Shown in pieces: positions 34,941-44,277 of a stretch of 64,000 nt of DNA. The notes beneath the pieces are model-generated. The model was not told the origin of the DNA, searched no databases, and saw only the letters and a program-made list of their open reading frames with translations. Source of the DNA: VRUE01 sp963708115 (GTDB taxonomy: Bacteria > Actinomycetota > Thermoleophilia > Solirubrobacterales > 70-9); NCBI GenBank assembly GCA_963708115.1, contig CAVPRX010000001.1, positions 124,001 to 188,000 on the forward strand. The letters run 5' to 3'. Within the stretch, counting starts at the first letter, position 1. Each line of letters opens with the position of its first letter. A program made the position numbers and the translations under genes.

Positions 34941-36373
34941 TGGGCCTGCGCGAGAAACTCCCCGGGGCGAAGCCGGGGGGCGCGTCCGCGAGCGGATCCT
35001 CCACCGCCGAGTACGGCCGCCTGGCGAGCTTCCTCGCGATCGGCGTCGGTCTCACCGGCCTGATCACCTACGCCTACTTCCTGATCGCCTCGCACGTGCT
35101 CTCCAAGCCCGACTACGGGCAGATCACGGTGCTCTGGTCGGCCGTCTTCATCACGATCTCGACCCTCTACCGGCCGATCGAACAGCTGCTCTCGCGCCAC
35201 ATCTCCGAGCGCCGGGCGAAAGGGGAAGCGATCGGCGAGCCGATGCGGGTCGCCTCGACGATCCAGCTCGGCCTCTCGCTCTTCTTCGCCGTCGCCGCGC
35301 TGCTCTTGCGTGGGCCGATCCAGAACGACCTGCTCGAGGGCAACGAAACGCTCTACTGGGTCTTCTTCTCCGCGGTCCTCTTCTACGCGGCGAGCTACTT
35401 CGCCCGCGGCTTCCTCGCCGGCAGCCAGCGCTTCGGCCTGTTCGTCGCCCTGATCCTCTCCGAATCCTGCTTCCGCACGGTCTTCGCGGTGATGGTCGCG
35501 GTCGGCGTGCTCAGTGGCCAGTCGGCGGTGGCGATCGGCATCACGGCCGCCCCAGCGCTCTCGTTGATGGTCGTGCCGTTTGCGTTCGCGCGGCGGGCGC
35601 AAAAGGTGCAGCGAGAGACGTCCGGCATGCCCGGACGCGAAGCGGAGGACATGCCGGAGGGGGATGCGGACTTCTCCTTTAAAAAGGGCGGGGGCTTCGC
35701 CGCCGCCGTGCTGGTGATCATGTTCAGCGAACAGGCCTTCCTCAACGCCGGCCCGCTGATCATCCGTGGGCTGCAGGGCGCGGCGGCGGCGGGCTTCATC
35801 TTCAACGTGCTGATGATCGCCCGCGCGCCGCTGCAGCTCTTCCAGTCGGTCTCGACCAGCATCCTCCCCCACCTCACGACGCTGCACGCCAGCGGCAGCG
35901 AGGAAAGCGAACGCGAGTTCCGCCAAACCGTCCGCATGGTCCTGCTCGGGCTCGGCGCCTTCACCGCGCTGGCCTTCGTCTTCATGGGGATGGTCGGCCC
36001 GAAGGCGATGCAGATCGCCTTCAGCAACAAGTTCACCTACGACCGCGCCGGCCTGCTGTTGGTCACGATCGGCATGGGCCTCTACCTCTGCTCGGTGACG
36101 GTCAACCAGGCCTGCATCGCGCAGGGCCAGGTGCGCCGCGCCGCCGCCCGCTGGATCGCCTGCGCGGCGTTGTTCATCGGTTGGAACTTCGTGCCCCTGG
36201 TCAGCAACGAGTTCCGCCGGGTGGAGATCGGGTTCGTGCTCGCGGCGGGGCTGCTCTTCTCGCTCCTCTACTACGCCTACAGCCATCCGCACGAGCGAGC
36301 CGAGGACGTGCCCCTGCCCGGTTCGCCCGAGGAGCTCGAGGCTCGGCTGGCGGCTATCGACGAGCAGGTGTAG
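34940..36373 (+). CDS. Polysaccharide/lipid flippase-like membrane protein (MATE/Wzx superfamily)
   Basis: A 477-residue protein with about 12-14 predicted membrane segments, such as FLAIGVGLTGLITYAYFLIA and VLFYAASYFARGFLAGSQRF. It resembles Wzx-type or MATE-like oligosaccharide exporters. A charged cytoplasmic loop (about 220-245) separates the halves. Coupling to a lipid-sugar glycosyltransferase suggests export of a glycolipid or surface polysaccharide unit. No polymerase or other glycan genes are nearby. Confidence 0.75.
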   Translation: MGLREKLPGAKPGGASASGSSTAEYGRLASFLAIGVGLTGLITYAYFLIASHVLSKPDYGQITVLWSAVFITISTLYRPIEQLLSRHISERRAKGEAIGEPMRVASTIQLGLSLFFAVAALLLRGPIQNDLLEGNETLYWVFFSAVLFYAASYFARGFLAGSQRFGLFVALILSESCFRTVFAVMVAVGVLSGQSAVAIGITAAPALSLMVVPFAFARRAQKVQRETSGMPGREAEDMPEGDADFSFKKGGGFAAAVLVIMFSEQAFLNAGPLIIRGLQGAAAAGFIFNVLMIARAPLQLFQSVSTSILPHLTTLHASGSEESEREFRQTVRMVLLGLGAFTALAFVFMGMVGPKAMQIAFSNKFTYDRAGLLLVTIGMGLYLCSVTVNQACIAQGQVRRAAARWIACAALFIGWNFVPLVSNEFRRVEIGFVLAAGLLFSLLYYAYSHPHERAEDVPLPGSPEELEARLAAIDEQV

Positions 36374-36393
36374 CGGTTCATTAGGGTCCGCCG

Positions 36394-38187
36394 ATGGGTG
36401 GACACGACGCCGAGCTGATCCTGATCGCCGGCGCCCTGCTCGCGGCGGGGATCCTGGGGGCGCTGCTGGCCGACCGGGTGCGGATACCCGGCCTGCTGCT
36501 GTTCCTCGGGCTCGGCATGCTCGCCGGCTCGGAGGGGATCGGCGGGATCGAGTTCACCGACACCGAGCTGGCCCGCACCCTGGGGACGATCGCGCTAGTC
36601 CTGATCCTCTTCGAGGGCGGCCTGACCGCCGGCTGGTCGGAGATCCGGCCGGTGCTCGGCACGGCAGCCTCGCTGGCGACGGTGGGAACCGCGGTCACCG
36701 CCGGTATTGCGGGCATTGCCGCGAAGTGGATATTCGGCCTCAGCACGCTGGAAGGGATGCTCGTCGGGGCCGCCATCGCCGCCACCGACTCGGCCGCGAT
36801 CTTCGCCGTCCTGCGCCGCTCCACCCTGGAGAAGCGCCTCGCCCGCTCGCTGGAGGGCGAGTCGGGAATGAACGACCCCGTCGCCCTGCTGTTGGTGATC
36901 GGCTTCATCGAATGGATCCAGAAGCCCGGCTACGGGTTTGCCGACATGGCCGGCCTGCTGGCGCTCAAGCTTGCCCTGGGCGCCGCGATCGGACTGGCCC
37001 TAGGGCGCCTCTCCGTCGCCGCGCTCAACCGGGTGCGGCTGCCCACCGACGGGATCTACCCGGTGGCGACGATCGCGATCGCCGGGCTGGCCTACGGCCT
37101 GGCCGAGGTCGCGCACGGCTCCGGCCTGCTCGCTACCTATCTGACCGCGCTCGCGCTCGGCTCGAGCAGCATCCCGGCGCGGCGCACGGTCGTCGCCTTC
37201 CACGAGGGGGTCGGCTGGGTCGCCCAGATCGGCCTCTTCATCCTGCTCGGCCTGCTGGTCTTCCCCAGCACGCTCGGCGACGTCGCCTTCGAAGGCCTGG
37301 CGCTCTCCGCGGCGCTGATCCTCGTCGCCCGCCCTTTCGCCGCCTTCGTCGCGACGCAGTTCTCGCCGCTCAACCTGCGCGAGCGGGCGATGCTCGGCTG
37401 GGCGGGCCTGCGCGGCGCCACCCCGATCTGGCTCGCCACCTTTCCGGTCGTCGCGGGGGTCGGTACCGGGCAGGAGCTGTTCTCGATCGTCTTCTTCGTC
37501 GTCGTCACCTCGACCCTGGTCCAGGGAGCGAGCTTCGAGCCGCTCGCCAAACGCCTGGGGCTGACGACCGACGAGCCGGCGCTGCCACGGCGCCTGCTCG
37601 AGTCAGGGCGCATCCGCCGCATGGGCGGCGACGTCGTCTCCTACCGCCTGCGCCCGGGTGCCGCCGCCGCCGGCCACATGGTGCGTGAGCTCGGCCTGCC
37701 GCGCGAGGCGCTGGTCAACGTGATCGTCCGCGACGGCAGAGCGATTCCACCGCGTGGCTCGACCGAGGTGCGCGAGGGGGACGAGCTGCACATCCTGGTC
37801 CGCAGTGAGTTGCGCGAGGAGGTCGAGGAGCTGACGCGGCAGTGGCATCGAGGCCCAGTGGGTACGCCGGTGCCTGAGGCCGTCGCGCGCCGCGGCTCAC
37901 AGGTATTCACGGTGCGCCCCGCAGACGAGATCGAGGACTCCTCAGCGCCAAAGGAGATCGACGGGATCGCAGTCGCCGTAATCCTGCGCAGCCGTCGCGA
38001 TCGAAACAGCGCCCTGACCGTCCTCGCCGACGGCCGCTACGCGATTACGACCGAGACCTTGGTCGCGATGGGCAGTCGCCAAGCGCTGGCGCGCTGGTGC
38101 GAGCGCCGTGCCGCCCGCGCCGGCGACGATCCGTCAGAGCGGGCCTGGTGGCAGGAGGCGATCGGAGCGCTGATAGCGAGAGGCTAA
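36394..38187 (+). CDS. Cation/proton antiporter with C-terminal regulatory domain (CPA1, NhaP2-like)
   Basis: A 597-residue protein. About 12 membrane segments occupy residues 1-400, including the ion-binding region AAIAATDSAAIFAVLR and GESGMNDPVALLLV (the ND pair of CPA1 exchangers). A cytoplasmic RCK_C/TrkA-C domain follows (about 410-490, EALVNVIVRDGRAIPPRGST), then about 100 residues of unassigned domain. NhaP2-type proteins exchange K+ or Na+ for H+. The stop overlaps that of rpe on the opposite strand by 4 bp. Confidence 0.87.
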   Translation: MGGHDAELILIAGALLAAGILGALLADRVRIPGLLLFLGLGMLAGSEGIGGIEFTDTELARTLGTIALVLILFEGGLTAGWSEIRPVLGTAASLATVGTAVTAGIAGIAAKWIFGLSTLEGMLVGAAIAATDSAAIFAVLRRSTLEKRLARSLEGESGMNDPVALLLVIGFIEWIQKPGYGFADMAGLLALKLALGAAIGLALGRLSVAALNRVRLPTDGIYPVATIAIAGLAYGLAEVAHGSGLLATYLTALALGSSSIPARRTVVAFHEGVGWVAQIGLFILLGLLVFPSTLGDVAFEGLALSAALILVARPFAAFVATQFSPLNLRERAMLGWAGLRGATPIWLATFPVVAGVGTGQELFSIVFFVVVTSTLVQGASFEPLAKRLGLTTDEPALPRRLLESGRIRRMGGDVVSYRLRPGAAAAGHMVRELGLPREALVNVIVRDGRAIPPRGSTEVREGDELHILVRSELREEVEELTRQWHRGPVGTPVPEAVARRGSQVFTVRPADEIEDSSAPKEIDGIAVAVILRSRRDRNSALTVLADGRYAITTETLVAMGSRQALARWCERRAARAGDDPSERAWWQEAIGALIARG

Positions 38188-38870
38188 GCGGCGCCGGTGG
38201 CAGCAGCGATTTCGGCATAGGCGACAGCCGGATCGCTTGCGCCGAACACCGCTGATCCAGCCACGAACAACGAGGCTCCGGCATCCGCGATCGGGCCTGC
38301 GGTGCCGGTGTCGATGCCGCCGTCGACCTCGATTTTCGCCTCGCCGATGACCGCGGCGAGGCGCGAGACCTTGTCGTTCGAGCCCTCGATGAACGCCTGT
38401 CCGCCCCAGCCGGGGTTGACCGTCATGCAGAGAGCGATGTCGGCCCGATCGCGCAGCTCGGCGAGCGCGTCGACCGGGGTACCCGGATTGATCGCGATGC
38501 CGGCGAGGCAGCCCAGCTCACGGATCGCGGCCAGGGTGCGGTTGGCGTGCGGCGTGGCCTCCTCGTGGAAGGTGATCGAGTCGGCGTCGGCCGCGGCAAA
38601 GGCCTCGATGTGGCGCTCGGGCGCCTCGATCATCAGGTGGACGTCGACCGCGCCGCCGGCTGCGTGCACCTGGTCGGCGATCGACGCCGCGACCAGTGGG
38701 CCGATCGTGATCGGCGGGACGAAGTGCCCGTCCATCACGTCGACGTGGATCACCCGTGCCCCGGCCGCCATTACCTCGTCGACCTGCGAGCCGAGCTTCG
38801 AGAAGTCGGCCGAGAGGATCGAGGGCGCAACCCGCCGCTCCCCCAGCAGCTCCGCCATCCGCTTAGACAT
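38184..38870 (-). CDS. rpe: Ribulose-phosphate 3-epimerase
   Basis: A 228-residue TIM-barrel enzyme of the pentose phosphate pathway. The signature VAPSILSADFSKLG and the metal/catalytic segment IHVDVMDGHFVPPITIGP are intact, as are MTVNPGWGGQAFIEGS and VDGGIDTGT. Length is normal. Last gene of a minus-strand run priA-def-fmt-rsmB-zinc ribbon-rpe. Confidence 0.96.
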   Translation of the reverse strand: MSKRMAELLGERRVAPSILSADFSKLGSQVDEVMAAGARVIHVDVMDGHFVPPITIGPLVAASIADQVHAAGGAVDVHLMIEAPERHIEAFAAADADSITFHEEATPHANRTLAAIRELGCLAGIAINPGTPVDALAELRDRADIALCMTVNPGWGGQAFIEGSNDKVSRLAAVIGEAKIEVDGGIDTGTAGPIADAGASLFVAGSAVFGASDPAVAYAEIAAATGAA

Positions 38871-38885
38871 GAAATGCCTCCCAGG

Positions 38886-39107
38886 TCATATAGGCCTCAA
38901 CATCGAATCTCCGCACATCTGGCAGGTCATGTCCTCGGTCGTGCTCATCCGGGCGATCGTCTGGTGCTCACCGCAGTTCGGACACTGCGAGACCAGCTCG
39001 AAGCGGTGCAGACAGTACACGCAGCGCAAGCGTCCGGGCAGCTGCGTGGGACGCAGCCACGGCTCGCCGCAACTGGGGCATTTCGCTCGTTTCAACACGT
39101 CAATCAT
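38886..39107 (-). CDS. Small protein with four CxxC pairs (double zinc ribbon)
   Basis: A 73-residue protein with cysteine pairs at 10/13, 29/32, 42/45 and 62/65, spaced as two tandem four-cysteine zinc ribbons. There is no catalytic domain. Its start overlaps the rsmB stop by 8 bp and rpe follows 15 bp after its end, so it is translated within the operon. I do not recognise a named family; an RNA- or protein-binding accessory to the translation-linked neighbours is a guess only. Confidence 0.7.
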   Translation of the reverse strand: MIDVLKRAKCPSCGEPWLRPTQLPGRLRCVYCLHRFELVSQCPNCGEHQTIARMSTTEDMTCQMCGDSMLRPI

Positions 39108-40470
39108 CCTTCCTCAAGCGGCAGACGAAGAAACCGGTGGTGGTGTCGCGGTCGGGGCGAAACTGGAGGCAACGCCGGTCGTGGGACGAAACGAGATCCG
39201 GCGCAAGCGCACCGAGATCGTCCACCGAGACTAGCGGCGCCTCCCCGGCTGCCGCCCGCGAGAGCAGGGCCGCGATCTGCTCCTCGCCCTCGCGGCGGGA
39301 GACCGTGCAGGTCGAGTAGACGAGTGTCCCGCCCGGCCGCAGCGCTTCCAGGCCCCGCAGCAAGATCTGCCCCTGCAGCTCGACCAGGCGCTCGATCGTC
39401 CGCGGCGACTTGCGCCAGCGCGCGTCGGGGCGCGAGGCCAGCGCACCGAGATCCGAACAGGGTGGATCGACGAGAACCCGGTCGAAGCCAGAGGCCATTC
39501 CCGTCGCCGTCGCGTCGGCCTCGATCACGGTGACGCTGCGCAGGCCGAGACGGCGTGCCTGCTCCGCGACTTCCCCCGCTCGACCTGGCTCCCGCTCGAC
39601 CGCGATCACCTCGCCGCGGTCGCCCATCCGGGCAGCGATCTGGCCGGTCTTGATCCCAGGCCCGGCGCAGAGGTCGAGCACGTGCTCACCCGCCTGGGGA
39701 TCGAGAACCTCGATGATCGCCGCAGAGCCGCGGCTCTGCGGCGTCAGCTCTCCCGCCGCAACCCACTCCGGCACCGTCGCACCGGTGCGCCCCGCGGTGA
39801 CGATCGCCTCCGGCGGAGCCAGGGGCCAGGGCCCTTCTGCAGGTCCGGCGTCAAGTCCAGCCTCGGTCAAGATCTTCAGCATCGCCTCGCGATCGCGGCG
39901 CAGCGTGTTGACACAGAGACCCAGCTCGGCGGGCTTGTTGCAAGCCGCCAGCAACGCACGCGCGGTCCCGGGGCCCAGTTCCTCCCACCACATCTGCGCC
40001 AGCCAGAGCGGCGCCGAGTGCGCGATTGCAGCGCTCTCCGGGGTCGAGTCATCGCCAAGCAACGTCTCCGCCAGCTTCTCCCGTTCCCGGCCGGCACGGC
40101 GCAGCACCGCGTTGACCAGCCCGGCGGCATGGGCCGCGCCGGCGCTCTTGACGAGCTCGACCGCCTGGTCGACCGCCGCGTGGTCGGGCGTTCCGTCGGC
40201 GAAGAGCAGCTCGTAGAGGCCGAGGCGCAGGGCGGCGATTACGGGGGGATCGAGCAACCGCAGCGAGCGTTCGGCGAGGCGCTCGATCGCCGCATCGGTG
40301 GTACCGCGGCGCTGTACCGCGCCGAAGGCAAGGCGCTGCGCCTGGGCACGCTCGCGACCGTCCAGCTTTCCGGCGTCGGCAGCCTCGCGGAAGAAGCGCT
40401 CGGTGTGGGCGTCCCGCTCGAAGGTCGCCCGGATCGTCTCGAAGGCAAGCGCCCGCGCGGGCGCGATCAA
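39100..40470 (-). CDS. rsmB: 16S rRNA (cytosine967-C5)-methyltransferase
   Basis: A 456-residue RsmB/Sun enzyme. An N-terminal NusB-like helical domain (about 1-140, TRATFERDAHTE... and DHAAVDQAVELVKSAG) precedes the Rossmann methyltransferase with motif I VLDLCAGPGIKTGQIAARM, the PPCSDLG cysteine motif and the second catalytic cysteine in YSTCTVSRREGEEQI. Order fmt-rsmB is conserved. Start ATG at 40470 overlaps fmt by 4 bp. Confidence 0.95.
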   Translation of the reverse strand: MIAPARALAFETIRATFERDAHTERFFREAADAGKLDGRERAQAQRLAFGAVQRRGTTDAAIERLAERSLRLLDPPVIAALRLGLYELLFADGTPDHAAVDQAVELVKSAGAAHAAGLVNAVLRRAGREREKLAETLLGDDSTPESAAIAHSAPLWLAQMWWEELGPGTARALLAACNKPAELGLCVNTLRRDREAMLKILTEAGLDAGPAEGPWPLAPPEAIVTAGRTGATVPEWVAAGELTPQSRGSAAIIEVLDPQAGEHVLDLCAGPGIKTGQIAARMGDRGEVIAVEREPGRAGEVAEQARRLGLRSVTVIEADATATGMASGFDRVLVDPPCSDLGALASRPDARWRKSPRTIERLVELQGQILLRGLEALRPGGTLVYSTCTVSRREGEEQIAALLSRAAAGEAPLVSVDDLGALAPDLVSSHDRRCLQFRPDRDTTTGFFVCRLRKDD

Positions 40471-41372
40471 AGGACGGGTACCGTGTGACCGCGCAGATAG
40501 GCGTCAGCAGCCATCGGCTTTCCGCCGGGCGGCTGCACGACCTCCAGCCGCAGCGCGCCGCGCCCGCAGCCGAGCAGCAATGCCCCCCACTCGGCCTTCA
40601 TCGCACCCTGTTTGACGCCGACGTCGACCGCCCGCGCCCGCCGCACGCCGAGCCTGCCCTCATCCGCAACCTCGATGTAGGCGCCGACGTGGGGAGTCAG
40701 GGCACGGATCGTGCGCGCCAGCTCGACCGCCGGCCGGCCGGGGTCGAGGCGGCGCTCGGCGGGATCGATCTTCTCGGCATATGTCGCCTCCCCCTCGTCC
40801 TGCTCGGTGAAGGTCAGCGACCCCTCGGCCTGGCGATCAAGTGCCTCGATCAGCAGCTCTCCCCCCAGGGCGGAGAGCTTCCCGGAGAGACTCTCGAAGT
40901 CGTCCTCGGGACCAATCGCCACCTCCTCGCGCAGAGCGACCGGCCCGGAGTCGAGACCGGCGGTGAGCTGCATCAGGGAGACGCCGGTGCGAGTGTCGCC
41001 GGCGATGATCGCGCGCTCGATCGGCGCCGCCCCGCGCCAGCGGGGAAGCAGCGACGGATGGACATTGAGCAGCGGCCACTCGGAGAGCAGCGGCTCGCGG
41101 ATCAGCTGGCCAAAGGCGCAGACCACGACCGCCTCGGGGCGGGCGGCGCGGATCCGCTCCAGCGCCTCCGGCCCGTTGACGTTCTCGGCCTGCAGCAACT
41201 CGATCTCGAGCTCGGTGGCGGCAGCGGCGGCGGGCGACGGACCACTGCGCCGGCCACGGCCCTTCGGCCGATCGGGCGGCGTCACGACCAGCTGCGGCCG
41301 GTGGCCAGAGTCGGCAAGGCGCCGCAGGACGTCGGCAGCGAACTCAGAGGTGCCGAGATAGACGGTCCTCAC
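40467..41372 (-). CDS. fmt: Methionyl-tRNA formyltransferase
   Basis: A 301-residue enzyme that formylates initiator Met-tRNA. The catalytic segment NVHPSLLPRWRGAAPIERAI is intact, as are GVSLMQLTAGLDSGPV and a C-terminal OB-like domain. Normal length. It overlaps both def (4 bp) and rsmB (4 bp), a def-fmt-rsmB transcript. Confidence 0.96.
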   Translation of the reverse strand: MRTVYLGTSEFAADVLRRLADSGHRPQLVVTPPDRPKGRGRRSGPSPAAAAATELEIELLQAENVNGPEALERIRAARPEAVVVCAFGQLIREPLLSEWPLLNVHPSLLPRWRGAAPIERAIIAGDTRTGVSLMQLTAGLDSGPVALREEVAIGPEDDFESLSGKLSALGGELLIEALDRQAEGSLTFTEQDEGEATYAEKIDPAERRLDPGRPAVELARTIRALTPHVGAYIEVADEGRLGVRRARAVDVGVKQGAMKAEWGALLLGCGRGALRLEVVQPPGGKPMAADAYLRGHTVPVL

Positions 41373-42007
41373 GCGTCGGTGCGAGGCTCGCGGTGCTCGT
41401 CGGCGTCCGCCGCCTCGTACTCCTCGCTTGGGGGCGCGTAGCTGCCGCCTTCGCGCAGCGCTCGAAGCGCTGCCTTGCGCTGCGCCCGCGGCGCTCGGTC
41501 GAGAATCAACACCCCGTCGAGATGGTCGATCTCATGCTGGATGACGCGGGCCTCAAGGCCGGAGGCCTCGATCGTCATCGGCTGCCCTTCGACGTCGAAG
41601 CCCCCCACCCGCGCATGCAGGGGCCGCTCGACGTCCATCGCCACGCGCGGCAAGCTGAGGCACCCCTCCTCGGCGAGAACCGCCTCATCCGAGAGCCACT
41701 CGATCGACGGGTTGACCAGGCCGGTGGGCACACCATCGGAGCCTGCTTGGAAGACCAACACGCGACGCAGGATGCCGAGCTGGGTAGCGGCCAGGCCGAC
41801 TCCCAGCCCATCGCGCATGATCGCGATCATGCGGTCTGCCTCGGTGCGCAGCTCGGGGCCGAACTCGGTCACCGGTGAGGCCTTGCTCTTCAGCACCGGG
41901 TCGCCGAACTTGAGCACGTTTGCAAGCGCAGCTTCGCGCCGCTCCAGCACTTCGGCTTCGAGCCGCTCGCGCTCGGTTTCGTCCTTCAGCACCCCTTCGT
42001 CGCTCAC
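41369..42007 (-). CDS. def: Peptide deformylase
   Basis: A 212-residue metalloprotease that removes the N-formyl group from new proteins. All three motifs are present: GVGLAATQLG, EEGCLSLPR and QHEIDHLDG. About 35 extra residues at the N terminus and 25 charged residues at the C terminus extend the core. Pairs with fmt. Confidence 0.95.
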   Translation of the reverse strand: MSDEGVLKDETERERLEAEVLERREAALANVLKFGDPVLKSKASPVTEFGPELRTEADRMIAIMRDGLGVGLAATQLGILRRVLVFQAGSDGVPTGLVNPSIEWLSDEAVLAEEGCLSLPRVAMDVERPLHARVGGFDVEGQPMTIEASGLEARVIQHEIDHLDGVLILDRAPRAQRKAALRALREGGSYAPPSEEYEAADADEHREPRTDA

Positions 42008-42042
42008 AACCCGATTGTATGGATCGGGTCGCGGCAGGCCCC

Positions 42043-44229
42043 CTACTGGGGGTCGACGTCGACGCTGATCGCGACGTCCTTGAGCGAGCGGTCAGCGGCC
42101 AGGCGCTCGACTGCGGCGCCGATCGCGGCCACAGTCGCCTCGCGGTCTTGGGCCTTGGTCAGCAGGCGACGGCGGTACTTGCTGCGGACGCGGAACATCG
42201 GCGCCGGGCCGAGCAGGTCGGTGTCGTGGGGCAGGGTCTCGGCGAGAGCGGTGGCCAACTTCGATGCCGCCTGCTCGAGTCGCAGCTCGGACTCCGACTT
42301 GAGCACGACCCGGACCAGATGGGAGAAGGGCGGGTAGCGGAGCGCCCGGCGGCGCTCTATCTCCTCGGCGAGGAAGGCCGCGGAATCGTGACGGGCGGCG
42401 TGGGCGATGCTCGCCGCTTCCGGCGCCAGGGTCTGGACGATCACCTCTCCCCCGGCCTCGCCGCGGCCGCTGCGCCCGGCGAGCTGGGCGACCATCGCGA
42501 AGGTGCGCTCGCCGGCGCGGAAGTCCGGGAAGCGCAGGGTCGCGTCGGCGTCGAGGATCGCACTGAGGGTCACCTCCGGGAAATCGTGGCCCTTGGCGAC
42601 CATCTGGGTGCCGACCAGCACGGCGCTCTCGGCCTCGCCGAAGCCGGCGAGGATGCGGGCGTGGGCGCCGCGGCCCGAAGCGGTATCGGAGTCGAGGCGG
42701 AAGACCGGCATCGGGTCGAGCTGCTCGGCGAGCAGCGCCTCGATCTGCTCGGTCCCGGCGCCGGCCCGCGAGAGCGTCGTCGAGTCGCAATCGGGGCAGG
42801 CACGCGGCAACGGCTCGGCATGGGCGCAGTGATGGCAGACGAGCCGCCCGGCGTGGCGGTGGACGATCAGCGAGACGTCGCAGTTGGGGCAGCCCCAGTG
42901 CCGCCCGCAGGACCGGCAGGTGAGCCAGGGGGCGAAGCCGCGGCGGTTGACCATCAGGATCGCCTTCGCGCCCGCATCGCGCACCTCCCCCAACGCTTCC
43001 CAAGTGGCCGGGTGCAGGGGGCCGGAGCGCGGATCCGCCTCGCGCATGTCGAGCACCTCGACCGGCGGCATCGGCCGGCCGTCGACCCTGCGGGGCAGCT
43101 CGACCCGCGGCAGCTCCAGCCACGACTCCGGCCGCGGCGTCGCGGTCCCCGCCGCGAGGATGGCGCCGCATTCGGCAGCGCGGCGGCGGGCGACGGTGCG
43201 GGCGTCGTAGCAAGGGTCGCCCTCCTGCTTGTAGGAGGAATCGTGCTCCTCGTCGATCACGATCAGGCCGAGATCGCGGACCGGCGCGAAGACGGCGGAG
43301 CGAGGCCCGACGCAGACGCTCGCCTCGCCGCTGCGCAGGCGCCGCCACTCGTCGTAGCGCTCGCCCGGCGAGAGCGCCGAGTGCAGGACCGCGAAGCGAT
43401 CGCCGAGCCGGGCGCGGAAGCGCGCCACCGCCTGCGGGGCGAGGCCGATCTCGGGGACGAGAACGATCGCACCCCGCCCTCGCGCCAGCGCGGCCTCGAC
43501 CGCGGCCAGGTAGACCTCGGTCTTGCCCGAGCCGGTGACGCCGTGGAGGAGGAGCTTTCGTGGCGCGCCCGCCTCGCCGTCGAGGGCAGCGACGATCTCG
43601 GCGACGGCGCGCTCCTGCTCCTCGAGCAACCGTGGACGACTGGTCGCACCGCCCAGGGCGGAGTCACCCGGGCGACGCCTCACCTGCGAGCTGCGGGTCG
43701 AGATCAGGCCACGCTCCTCCAGCCGCCGCAGGACCTGGCGATCGGCACCGACCGCGGCGGACATCTCCCCGGCCGACATCTCCCCCCCGCCCAGCGCCTC
43801 CAGCGCCGCCCGCTGCTTGGCACCCAGCCGGCCCGCTCCGGCGAGCGCTTCCTCGCCGAGGGCCGTAATCTCGGCGCGCAGCTCGGTCCGCGAGCGGACC
43901 CGCTGCCCGCCGGCCCCCGTACCCGGTGGCAGCACCAGTTGCAGACCGCGCGAGGGCGTCGAGCAGTACTCGCCGGCCACCCAGAGCCCAAGGCGGACCA
44001 GCTCCGCCGGCACGCCGGCCTCGAGCGCTTCCAGAGGCTCGGCAAGGCGCTCGGGCGGCAGCTCGGAGGTCTCGGCGAGATCGACGACGACTCCCAGCGC
44101 CCGCCGCCGCCCGAAAGGCACGCGCACCACGCTGCCCACCTCGAGATCCGCCATCGCCTCCGGCAGCCGGTAGTCGAAGGGACCGCGCAGGGCGCGGGCG
44201 GTGGTCAACGGCTCGACCTTGGCGATCAC
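42043..44229 (-). CDS. priA: Primosomal replication protein N' (PriA helicase)
   Basis: A 728-residue superfamily 2 helicase that restarts stalled forks. The N-terminal DNA-binding domain is followed by Walker A GVTGSGKTEVY, DEEHD, and the paired zinc cysteines (TCRSCGRHWGCPNCD and VCHHCAHAEPLPRACPDCD). Motifs V/VI follow in ILAGFGEAESAVLVGTQMVA and QLAGRSGRGEAGG. Unlike many actinobacterial PriA proteins described as helicase-defective, Walker A and the DExH box look intact here. First gene of the operon ending with rpe; diverges from a PH-domain gene. Confidence 0.94.
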   Translation of the reverse strand: MIAKVEPLTTARALRGPFDYRLPEAMADLEVGSVVRVPFGRRRALGVVVDLAETSELPPERLAEPLEALEAGVPAELVRLGLWVAGEYCSTPSRGLQLVLPPGTGAGGQRVRSRTELRAEITALGEEALAGAGRLGAKQRAALEALGGGEMSAGEMSAAVGADRQVLRRLEERGLISTRSSQVRRRPGDSALGGATSRPRLLEEQERAVAEIVAALDGEAGAPRKLLLHGVTGSGKTEVYLAAVEAALARGRGAIVLVPEIGLAPQAVARFRARLGDRFAVLHSALSPGERYDEWRRLRSGEASVCVGPRSAVFAPVRDLGLIVIDEEHDSSYKQEGDPCYDARTVARRRAAECGAILAAGTATPRPESWLELPRVELPRRVDGRPMPPVEVLDMREADPRSGPLHPATWEALGEVRDAGAKAILMVNRRGFAPWLTCRSCGRHWGCPNCDVSLIVHRHAGRLVCHHCAHAEPLPRACPDCDSTTLSRAGAGTEQIEALLAEQLDPMPVFRLDSDTASGRGAHARILAGFGEAESAVLVGTQMVAKGHDFPEVTLSAILDADATLRFPDFRAGERTFAMVAQLAGRSGRGEAGGEVIVQTLAPEAASIAHAARHDSAAFLAEEIERRRALRYPPFSHLVRVVLKSESELRLEQAASKLATALAETLPHDTDLLGPAPMFRVRSKYRRRLLTKAQDREATVAAIGAAVERLAADRSLKDVAISVDVDPQ

Positions 44230-44277
44230 CCACCCAAGCTATGGCGAAAGGCGGACGGCCGGATATCCTGCCCGGCG

